The translations under genes were made by a program, and so were the position numbers. From the NCBI GenBank assembly GCA_965279195.1, contig CBDIHP010000047.1:520728-584727 (forward strand): 64,000 nucleotides of DNA, written 5' to 3'. Positions 50,354 through 57,960 of the stretch are shown here, piece by piece. The notes under the pieces are model-generated. The model was not told the DNA's origin and ran no database searches. It was given only the letters and a program-made list of their open reading frames with translations. The stretch is from CBDIHP01 sp965279195 (GTDB lineage Bacteria > Planctomycetota > Planctomycetia > Isosphaerales > Isosphaeraceae). How positions within the stretch are numbered: the stretch's first letter is position 1; each line of letters starts with the position of its first letter.

Positions 50354-53300
50354 TCAGCGGACGTAAAGGAATTCCTTGCTGTTGAAGATCGCATGGGCCA
50401 CGTCGGCCCACACGGCCCCCGACCTCAACGCCTCGCCCGACGCCACCCCGCGCGCCGCCGCGAGCCGCTCGACCAGCCCGCACCAGCGCCTGGTCTCGGC
50501 CTCGCCGGGCTCCCGCCCGTAGGCCCGGAGGAACATGCTGCGGATCCGGGCTGCGGGCGAACTCGCCCCGTCCTTGCCCACCGCCTCGCCCCAGACCTTC
50601 GCCTGGCCGAGCACGAAGGGGTCGTTGAGCAGCGCCAATGCCTGCGCCGGCAGGTTCGAAACGTCGCGCCTCCCGGTGGGGATCTTGGGCGCGGGCTGGT
50701 TGAAGGTGGCGAGGAACTTCGGCGGCTCCATGATCGTCATCTTGATATAAATCGACCGCAAGCCGTCGCCGTCCAGCGGGCCCGAGAACAGTCGCTTCTG
50801 CGCGTCCTCCTGCGGCCGGTTCGGGTTCACCGGCGGCCCGAAGACCCGGGGCGACAGGCGGCCCGACGCCGCCAGGATCGAGTCGCGGACCTCCTCCGCT
50901 TCGAGGCGTCGGAGCGAGAAATGATGGAGCAGGCGATTGTTCGGATCGACCTCGCGGGCCGTCGCGGTCGCGTCGGAACCCTGGCGGAAGGTCGAGCTGA
51001 GCAGAAGCTCGCGGACGAGCGCGCGGGTGGACCACCCATGCTCGACGAACCAGATCGTCAAATGATCGAGCAACTCCGGGTGCGACGGCGGCGAGCCGAT
51101 CTTGCCGAAGTCATCCGGCGAGGCCACGATCCCCTGGCCGAAGACCCACTGCCAGACGCGGTTCACGTACACACGGGCCGTGAGCGGATTGTCGGGCGAG
51201 GCGATCCGCTCGGCCAGTTCCAGCCGACCGCTGCGGCCGTCTCGCACGCCGAGGGGCTCGGGCGTCTCTCTCGCGACGAACACCCCGAGCGAGCCGCGCG
51301 CGACGACCTCGCCCGGTTGATCATATTCGCCCCGGATGTTGAGTCGCAGGTCGGTCCCGTCCTCGGCGTCGAGCATGCCGTTGACGGTCTGCGGTTCCTT
51401 CACCCTCGCCTCCGCCTCGCGATAGGCCGCGACCAGCGACTTCACGGCGGCGGGCGTCCGCTCGTTCAGCTCGTTCGGCAGCAACCCCAGGTCGAGCAGG
51501 CCGTCGAGCCTCCGGGCGTCGTCGTCGGTCGCGACGTTGCGTCCCCAACGGTCGATGGGACCTCGCAGCCATTCGAGGAACCGCGCCTCGGCCTCGTCCC
51601 AGGACTTCGGCGGGTCGCCCGCGAACAAATCGAGGCGGTCGGTCAGCTCGACGCGTGGCGAGCCGGGGCCCTTGGCGATCCAGACCCGGCCGAGGCCGAA
51701 CCAGCTCTGCGGCTCGGCGACCTGCTGCTCGCTGCAGGCCCCGCCGAGCCCCACGCGAGGCGGGAAGTTCGGGTTGCTCGACTTCGTCGCCCACTCGATG
51801 AACACGCGACGGTTGGACAGGTCTGGATTCGTCGAGACGGCCGTCCAGGTCGGTGAAGGCTTCTTGATGTAAGCCTGCCGCTCCGCGATGAAGGCGTTGT
51901 CCACCACCACCCGCTCGGCCGCGAAGTCGCCGCCGGCCAGCTCGACGTGGAGGAACGACTCCTCAAATCGGTTGAGCAGGGGCGTGCGGATCGCCCCGTT
52001 CAGCCTCGGCGAGAGCGTATGCGTGTACAAGCCCGACGGCAGGACCGACCCCACCGCCTTCGGGCCGCTCAACGCGATGACGAAGTCGCCGGCCGGGCTC
52101 GGCCCGTCGCGGAACCCGACGCCGTCGACCGACCAGCCCGGGGGGACCTCGCGGCGGAAGTCGGCGACTCCCCGGTAATTCGCCCGATTGTACGCCTCGC
52201 GGGCCCTGTTTTCGGCCTCGAACGCCGCCGCGACCTTCGCCCAGGCGGCCGCGACCGGCTCGCCCGCCGCCCTCGCCTTGCCCAGGTCATTCCAGGGCCT
52301 CAGCAGATGTTCCCACGACGATCCGGCCGCCTTGAGCGGCTCCGCCCACGCCGACGGCGGCTTGCGGATCAGGGCGGGCCACGACCGGGCCGATTCGCGC
52401 CACCAGTTCGACAACTCGCCGCGCAAGGCGATCTTGATCGTTTTCAGGTCCGCCAGTTCGCCCGCATTCCGTCCGGGCGTGTCGATCGTGCGCGAGACCC
52501 AACGGGGGCTGAGGAAAATGCCGCCGAGGGCGTAATAGTCGCGCTGGGAGATCGCGTCGAGCTTGTGGTCGTGGCATCGGGCGCAGCCGACGGTCATCCC
52601 CAGGAACGCCTTGGAGAAGGCGTCGATCTTGTTGTTGACCATCTCCTGATGGATGCCGTCGAACATCGCCGAGTCGCCGTGCCGCTTCTCGCCGAGCTGG
52701 TAGAACATCGGCCCGATCAGCGATTCGTTGATCTGTTCCCGCGCATCGATCCTCGGGCCCGGCAGCAGATCGCCGGCGATCTGCTCGCGGACGAGCTGGT
52801 CGAAGGGGACGTCGTCGCGGAAGGCCCGGATCAGGTAGTCGCGATACCGCCAGGAGCCCTTGGCGGGGATGTCCCACTCGTATCCGTAGGTATCACCATA
52901 TCGGACGACGTCCATCCAGTGGCGCGCCCACTTCTCGCCGAAATGGTCGGACCCGAGCATCCGGTCCACCAGCCTCTGGTAGGCGTCGGCCCGGTGATCG
53001 GCCAGGAACGCGTCGAGGTCCGCCTGCGGCATCGGCAGGCCCGTCAGCAGGAACGCCAATCGCCGGGCCAGGGTGACGCGGTCGGCCGGCCTCGCCGGCG
53101 TCAGGCCTGACGCGTCCAGGCGTGTCAGGATGAAATAGTCTACATTCGTGATCGGCCACGATGTGTCGCGCACGGCCGGCAACGCGGTGCGTCGGGGCGG
53201 TTGCAGGCTCCACCACGCCCTGCGGTCGTCGAACTTCGCGCTCCATTCGACCCGGGCCGATTCCTCGGCCGTGGGCATGGCCTCGCGAGGGTCGTAGGCC

Positions 53301-53662
53301 CCGTCGGCGATCCAGGTTTTGAGATGGGCAATCGCCTCGGCCTTGAGCTTCGGGGCATTCTTGGGCATGTCGAGCCCGGGCTCGGCGTGCTCGACGACTC
53401 GAAGCAGGAGGCTGTCGTCGGGATTCCCCGGCTCGACGGCGGGGCCGGAGTCGCCCCCCTTGCGCAGGCCGTCCCCGTAGTCGACCCGCAGGCCGCCGAG
53501 GTGCTTGGCCGCGCCGTGGCAGGCGTAGCAGTGGGCGGCGAGGACGGGGCGGACCCGGTTCTCGAAGAACTCCCGCCGCGCGGCGTCGTCGGCCGCGATC
53601 GCATGCGACGTGATGGCTCCGAGCGCGAGGAGTGCGACGGCGGTCGCGGGCGTTCTCGGCAT
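50354..53662 (-). CDS. Planctomycete cytochrome C / DUF1549 / DUF1553 (PSD1) protein
   Basis: The 1,102-residue product has a signal peptide (ATAVALLALGAITSHAIAA) and a PSCyt1 haem site CYACHG (RPVLAAHCYACHGAAKHLGG). The DUF1549 region contains VDYFILTRLDASGL and HWMDVVRYGDTYGYEWD, and a second CARCHDHKLDAIS motif. A central LamG-like insertion follows, then the DUF1553 region (LAERIASPDNPLTARVYVN, NRVWQWVFGQGIVASPDDFG, LRRLEAEEVRDSILAASGRL). Such proteins are secreted, c-type-haem-binding and partnered with DUF1501; they are suspected to act in polysaccharide or sulfated-compound breakdown. ATG 53662 is chosen because the signal begins there. Confidence 0.9.
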   Translation of the reverse strand: MPRTPATAVALLALGAITSHAIAADDAARREFFENRVRPVLAAHCYACHGAAKHLGGLRVDYGDGLRKGGDSGPAVEPGNPDDSLLLRVVEHAEPGLDMPKNAPKLKAEAIAHLKTWIADGAYDPREAMPTAEESARVEWSAKFDDRRAWWSLQPPRRTALPAVRDTSWPITNVDYFILTRLDASGLTPARPADRVTLARRLAFLLTGLPMPQADLDAFLADHRADAYQRLVDRMLGSDHFGEKWARHWMDVVRYGDTYGYEWDIPAKGSWRYRDYLIRAFRDDVPFDQLVREQIAGDLLPGPRIDAREQINESLIGPMFYQLGEKRHGDSAMFDGIHQEMVNNKIDAFSKAFLGMTVGCARCHDHKLDAISQRDYYALGGIFLSPRWVSRTIDTPGRNAGELADLKTIKIALRGELSNWWRESARSWPALIRKPPSAWAEPLKAAGSSWEHLLRPWNDLGKARAAGEPVAAAWAKVAAAFEAENRAREAYNRANYRGVADFRREVPPGWSVDGVGFRDGPSPAGDFVIALSGPKAVGSVLPSGLYTHTLSPRLNGAIRTPLLNRFEESFLHVELAGGDFAAERVVVDNAFIAERQAYIKKPSPTWTAVSTNPDLSNRRVFIEWATKSSNPNFPPRVGLGGACSEQQVAEPQSWFGLGRVWIAKGPGSPRVELTDRLDLFAGDPPKSWDEAEARFLEWLRGPIDRWGRNVATDDDARRLDGLLDLGLLPNELNERTPAAVKSLVAAYREAEARVKEPQTVNGMLDAEDGTDLRLNIRGEYDQPGEVVARGSLGVFVARETPEPLGVRDGRSGRLELAERIASPDNPLTARVYVNRVWQWVFGQGIVASPDDFGKIGSPPSHPELLDHLTIWFVEHGWSTRALVRELLLSSTFRQGSDATATAREVDPNNRLLHHFSLRRLEAEEVRDSILAASGRLSPRVFGPPVNPNRPQEDAQKRLFSGPLDGDGLRSIYIKMTIMEPPKFLATFNQPAPKIPTGRRDVSNLPAQALALLNDPFVLGQAKVWGEAVGKDGASSPAARIRSMFLRAYGREPGEAETRRWCGLVERLAAARGVASGEALRSGAVWADVAHAIFNSKEFLYVR

Positions 53663-54004
53663 GGCGGGGGCCGTTTCGGTGGGAGGGAGGCGCAGGCGGG
53701 TGCGGGATCGAACGATCTGCAATGGGGATTCACGCGAGTGTAGGGCCCGGCCCCGCGCCGGTCAAGCGCCGAGGCGAAGGGACTGCGGCCGTTTGGAGTG
53801 CGGGAGCGCGGCTGCCGCTGTCCAGTCGAATCCGACGAGTCGCCACGCTCCGGCCCGGGCCGATCTCCCCGCACGAAAAGAGGCAGCTGCGTTCCCGCCC
53901 TTCAAAAAGCTCGCCCGGGGGCGGCGTTTCGGGTATCCTGTGGCCTGGATTTCGGCGTGGAGACCGGGCCGCGCGGGGCATGAGGCGGGGGTTCGAGAGG
54001 TTTC
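53663..54004. other. Divergent intergenic region between PSD1 and ABC-F genes
   Basis: No gene is seen. A family B left half (TTTGGAGTGCGGGAGCGCG) lies at about 53792-53820 without its right half. TATCCT at 53934-53939 is a possible -10 element for the ABC-F gene. Confidence 0.4.
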
Positions 54005-55786
54005 ATGGCGCTTCTGAGCTTGCGAGGGGTGGTGCTGGCGTTCGGCGGCCCGAGGCTGCTCGACGGGGTGGAACTCACGATCGAACGCGGGGAGCGGGTC
54101 TGCTTGCTGGGCCGCAACGGCGAGGGCAAGAGCACGCTCCTGAAGCTCGTCGAGGGCTCGCTCCGGCCCGACGAGGGCGAGGTCATCCGCCAGCAAGGGC
54201 TGCGGGTGGCGAGGCTGACCCAGGACGTGCCCGACGGCCGGGGCATGACCGTCGCCGGCGAGGTCGCCGAGGGGCTCAAGGCCATCGACCCCCACGCCGA
54301 CGGCCACGACTACCGCGTCGAGGCGATCCTCTCGCGCATGGGGCTCGACCCCGAGCAGCAATTCGAGGCGCTGTCGTCGGGCATGAAGCGTCGCGTCCTG
54401 CTCGCGCAAGCACTCGTGGCCGATCCGGATATCTTGCTGCTCGACGAGCCGACGAACCACCTGGACATCGAGTCGATCACCTGGCTCGAAGACTTCCTGC
54501 CCCGGTTCGGTGGGACCCTGGTGTTCGTCACGCACGACCGCGTCTTCCTGTCGAAGCTGGCCACGCGGATCGTGGAACTCGACCGGGGGAAGATTTACGA
54601 CTGGGCATGCGACTACCCGACCTTCCTGGTCCGCAAGGAGCAGGTGCTCGCGGCCGAGGAGCGGCAGAACTCGCTGTTTGATAAGAGGCTCGCGCAGGAG
54701 GAAGTCTGGATCCGCAAGGGGATCGAGGCCCGCCGGACCAGGAACGAAGGGCGCGTCCGGTCGCTCAAGGCGATGCGCGAGCAGAGGCAGACGCGGCGCG
54801 ACCGCACGGGCAACGCCCGGATGCTGGTCCAGGAGGCCGACCGGTCCGGGGCGCTCGTGATCGAGGCCAAGGGGGTCGGGTTCGGCTACGGCGGACGGAC
54901 GGTGATCGACGGCCTGACGACCACCATCATGCGGGGCGACAAGGTCGGCATCATCGGCCCGAACGGGGCGGGCAAGACGACGTTGCTGCGGCTCCTGCTC
55001 GGCCAGTCGGGGCCGCAGTCCGGCACGATCCGGCTGGGCACGAATCTGGAGGTCGCCTACTTCGACCAGTTGAAGGCGACGCTCGACGAGGAGAAGACGG
55101 TCCAGCAGAACGTCAGCGAGTACGAGATGATCCCGATCAACGGCCAGCACCGGCACGTGATCGGGTACTTGCAGGATTTCCTGTTCACGCCCGACCGCGC
55201 GCGTTCGCTGGTGAAGTTCCTCTCGGGCGGCGAGCGGAGCCGGCTCTTGCTGGCGAGGCTGTTCACCAAGCCCGCGAACGTGCTGGTGCTGGACGAGCCG
55301 ACGAACGACCTGGACGTCGAGACCCTGGAGCTGCTGGAGAGCCTGATCGTCGATTTCCAGGGGACCGTCCTTCTGGTGAGCCACGACCGCGCGTTCCTCA
55401 ACGACGTGGTCACGAGCACGCTGGTGATCGGCGCCGACGGGCAGGTGAAGGAGTACGACGGCGGCTACGATGACTACCTCCGCCAGCGCCCGAAGGAGGC
55501 GTCGGCTTCGATCGAATCCAGGGGAGCGGATGCCCCGTCCGCCCCCGTCGTCGCGAGGGCGAGGAAGCTGAGCTTCAAGGAGAAGAAGGAGCTGGAGACC
55601 CTGCCCGTCCGGATCGAGGAGCTGGAGGCGAAACGCCAGGAAATGCACGAGCGGATGGCGGACCCGAACTTTTACAAGGCGTCCGGCGTGACGTTCGCGG
55701 AGGTGAAGGCGCAGCTGGACGCCGTGGAGGCGGAGCTGGCGGTGGCGTACGAGCGTTGGGAGTCGCTGGAAGGGCTGGCGGGCTGA
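54005..55786 (+). CDS. ABC-F family ATPase (Uup-like)
   Basis: The 593-residue product has two ABC domains and no membrane segments. Domain 1: GRNGEGKS (residues 36-43), LSSGMKRRVLLAQAL, ILLLDEPTNHLD. Then a linker rich in charged helices (RRTRNEGRVRSLKAMREQRQ), and domain 2: GPNGAGKTT, LSGGERSRLLLARL, VLVLDEPTNDLD. A C-terminal coiled coil (FKEKKELETLPVRIEELEAK) is the Uup hallmark. ABC-F proteins act on ribosomes or nucleic acid, not transport. The signature of domain 1 reads LSSGM instead of LSGGE. It is transcribed away from the PSD1 cluster and seems independent of it. Confidence 0.9.
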   Translation: MALLSLRGVVLAFGGPRLLDGVELTIERGERVCLLGRNGEGKSTLLKLVEGSLRPDEGEVIRQQGLRVARLTQDVPDGRGMTVAGEVAEGLKAIDPHADGHDYRVEAILSRMGLDPEQQFEALSSGMKRRVLLAQALVADPDILLLDEPTNHLDIESITWLEDFLPRFGGTLVFVTHDRVFLSKLATRIVELDRGKIYDWACDYPTFLVRKEQVLAAEERQNSLFDKRLAQEEVWIRKGIEARRTRNEGRVRSLKAMREQRQTRRDRTGNARMLVQEADRSGALVIEAKGVGFGYGGRTVIDGLTTTIMRGDKVGIIGPNGAGKTTLLRLLLGQSGPQSGTIRLGTNLEVAYFDQLKATLDEEKTVQQNVSEYEMIPINGQHRHVIGYLQDFLFTPDRARSLVKFLSGGERSRLLLARLFTKPANVLVLDEPTNDLDVETLELLESLIVDFQGTVLLVSHDRAFLNDVVTSTLVIGADGQVKEYDGGYDDYLRQRPKEASASIESRGADAPSAPVVARARKLSFKEKKELETLPVRIEELEAKRQEMHERMADPNFYKASGVTFAEVKAQLDAVEAELAVAYERWESLEGLAG

Positions 55787-56023
55787 GGGGTTGGCGGGGG
55801 AGAAATCCGAAGAAATTGGGGATCGCGACGAATGACCTGGGGAGGGCGTGTTGCCGGGAAATTCCCGGGAAAGCGCCCGCAGTTTGGACGCGGATGTCGT
55901 ATGAAGAGTAGCGACGGTGGGTTGGCAACGTCTTTCCCAACCGCGATCGCCGTGCTAGCCTGAGCACGCGAGCGTCCGAACCGCTGGGTTCGCTCGAATT
56001 CGACGACGAAAGGAAGAACACCA

Positions 56024-56260
56024 ATGTCTCAGTCTTCGCTCCGTTCGTTCGCGCTGAAGGGCCTGCTCCTCGTCCCGTTCGCCCTTGCCGGCTGCGGCGA
56101 GGCCCCGGCCCCGGCCCCCGCCGGCGGCCCCGCCCCGGCCCCGGGCGCCTCGGACCCGGCGACCAAGATCGCCCCGAAGGCCGAAGAGAAGAAGCCCGAG
56201 GCCCCGAAGGCCGAAGAGAAGAAGGTCGAAGCCCCGAAGGCCGAGACCCCCAAGAAGTGA
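56024..56260 (+). CDS. Tiny lipoprotein with Lys/Glu/Ala/Pro repeats
   Basis: This 78-residue product has a lipoprotein signal (LKGLLLVPFALAGC, lipobox LAGC at the Cys near 24), a Pro/Ala/Gly stretch, and three near-identical units of the type PKAEEKKPEA / PKAEEKKVEA / PKAETPKK. AAGGAAG lies at good distance before ATG 56024. The highly charged tail could reach through the periplasm, as short repeat lipoproteins can, but the function is unknown. It is on the plus strand beside a convergent DUF1501 gene. Confidence 0.7.
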   Translation: MSQSSLRSFALKGLLLVPFALAGCGEAPAPAPAGGPAPAPGASDPATKIAPKAEEKKPEAPKAEEKKVEAPKAETPKK

Positions 56261-56352
56261 TCACGCCCCGGCGCTGATTCTTCGGCCGACGTGCGAATGT
56301 GCTCGCATTCGCACGCCGGCTCTCGTTTGCGCTCGCAACAACCTCACCCATC

Positions 56353-57831
56353 TCACCCGAACAGGGCGTAGATCGGGTCGGCCTTCACCAGCTCGCGCGG
56401 CTGGTTCAGGTGGTTGTACATCAGGGTGCTCGGGTTGATCCCGAGCGCGTGGTAGATGGTCGCGAGCACCTCGGTCGGGTGGACGGGGTCGAGGACGGGG
56501 CTGGAGCCCTGGTCGTCGGACTTGCCGTGGACCCCGCCGCGGCGGATGCCCGCGCCCGCCATGACGGCGGTGTAGCAGTACGGCCAGTGGTCGCGGCCGT
56601 CGGGGGCGTTGGAGTTGCCCGAGGTCGACACGCCCATGCGCGGCGAGCGGCCGAACTCGCCGATGGCGACGACGAGCGTCTCATCGAGCAGGCCCCGGCC
56701 GTCGAGGTCGGCGATCAGGGACGACAGGGCCGAGTCGAGCTTGGGGCAGTGCAGCTCCTTGAGCGGCCGGAAGTTGGACGCGTGGGTGTCCCACGCCGTC
56801 GAGTTCGGGTCGCCGTTGGCCACGCTCGGCCAGTTGAGCTGCACGAACCGCGTGCCCGCCTCGATCAGCCGCCGGGCGAGCAGGGCCCCCTGGCCGAAGG
56901 CGTGCCGGCCGTACTTGTCGCGGAGCTTGTCGTCCTCCAGGCTGAGGTCGAACGCCTTCCTCGCCCGGCCGGACATGATCAGGTCGAATGCCTTGCGCTG
57001 GTACGAATCCAGGGCGAAGTTGGCCGTGGCCTTCTCCAGCTCGGGCATGCCGTCGGTGACGGTCGACAGCAAATCCCCGCGCCTCTTGAGGCGGACCTCG
57101 GGGATCTCCCTGCGGAGCGTGAGGTCGTCGAGGTTGAGCTTGCCCTTGGCCAGCTCGTTCTCCTGGTACATGTAGTAAGGATCATACGCCTTGCCGAGGA
57201 ACCCGGCGGTCCCGGCCTTGCCGATGACGTTGGATTCCTGCAGCGGGCGCGGCAGCATCACGAACGGCAGCATGGCCTCGGCCGGGGGGCGGAGCTTGAT
57301 GACGTTCGAGCCGACGTTGGGATAGTCGGCCGGGCTGGGCGGTTCGAGCTGGCCCGAGGGGCTGACCTTGTCGGGGGTGTACCCGGTCAGCATCTGGTAC
57401 ATCGCCGCCGTGTGATTGAACAGGCCGACGGGCGTGTAGCTCATCGACCGGATCATCGTCAGCTTGTCGGTGACCTGTGCGAGTTTCGGCATGTGTTCGC
57501 CGAATTGCAGCCCGGGGGTCTTCGTCTGGATCGGCTTGAACTGGCCGCGGATGTTGTCGGGTGCGCCGGGCTTGGGGTCCCAGATATCAATATGGCTGGG
57601 GCCGCCCTGGAGGAACAGGAGGATGACGTTCTTGGCCTTGCCGAAGCCGGCGAGCCCGGAGTTCGACCTCTTGGCCGAGGTCCCGCCGTCGGCGGGGGCC
57701 GAGAGGGCCTGGAGCTTGAGCAGGTCGGCCAGCCCGACGCCCATCAGGCCGGCTCCGCCGACCCTGAGCAGCTCGCGGCGGCTCGGGCTATCGCACAGTC
57801 GGTCGCCACCGCGTCCGGGGATCGAGAGCAT
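56353..57831 (-). CDS. DUF1501 protein (sulfatase-fold), exported
   Basis: This 492-residue protein starts with a Tat-like signal (SRRELLRVGGAGLMGVGLAD). Motifs: NVILLFLQGGPSHIDIWDPK, FGEHMPKLAQVTDKLTMIRS, GTRFVQLNWPSVANGD, AWDTHASNFRPLKELHC, LVVAIGEFGRSPRMG and GRDHWPYCYTAVMAGAGIR. This is the commoner DUF1501 type in Planctomycetes, different from the one at 48919. ATG 57831 is preceded by a family D repeat that fills the gap to the upstream PSD1-type gene. It ends the cluster that runs from 64000 to 56353. Confidence 0.9.
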   Translation of the reverse strand: MLSIPGRGGDRLCDSPSRRELLRVGGAGLMGVGLADLLKLQALSAPADGGTSAKRSNSGLAGFGKAKNVILLFLQGGPSHIDIWDPKPGAPDNIRGQFKPIQTKTPGLQFGEHMPKLAQVTDKLTMIRSMSYTPVGLFNHTAAMYQMLTGYTPDKVSPSGQLEPPSPADYPNVGSNVIKLRPPAEAMLPFVMLPRPLQESNVIGKAGTAGFLGKAYDPYYMYQENELAKGKLNLDDLTLRREIPEVRLKRRGDLLSTVTDGMPELEKATANFALDSYQRKAFDLIMSGRARKAFDLSLEDDKLRDKYGRHAFGQGALLARRLIEAGTRFVQLNWPSVANGDPNSTAWDTHASNFRPLKELHCPKLDSALSSLIADLDGRGLLDETLVVAIGEFGRSPRMGVSTSGNSNAPDGRDHWPYCYTAVMAGAGIRRGGVHGKSDDQGSSPVLDPVHPTEVLATIYHALGINPSTLMYNHLNQPRELVKADPIYALFG

Positions 57832-57857
57832 CGGTCGGGCTCCTATGGGGGAGGGGA

Positions 57858-57942
57858 GTGAACCGCGAAGACGCAAAGATCGCAAAGGAAATCGACTCTC
57901 AAGGATTCCATTCTCTGCGCTCTTTGCGGCTTTGCGGTTCAC
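57858..57942. repeat. Family D repeat, compact copy
   Basis: GTGAACCGCGAAGACGCAAAG at the left and TCTTTGCGGCTTTGCGGTTC at the right pair over about 30 bases with four or five mismatches; the centre is only about 25 bases. It lies between the PSD1-type gene and the DUF1501 gene. An extended DUF1501 frame through it is a translation of the repeat. Confidence 0.8.
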
Positions 57943-57960
57943 CCTCTCGCTTCTCTCTTC

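Noticed and set aside
57832..57942. Longer N-terminus of the DUF1501 protein from GTG 57942
   Set aside because: The added residues are a translation of a family D repeat; ATG 57831 directly precedes the Tat-like signal.
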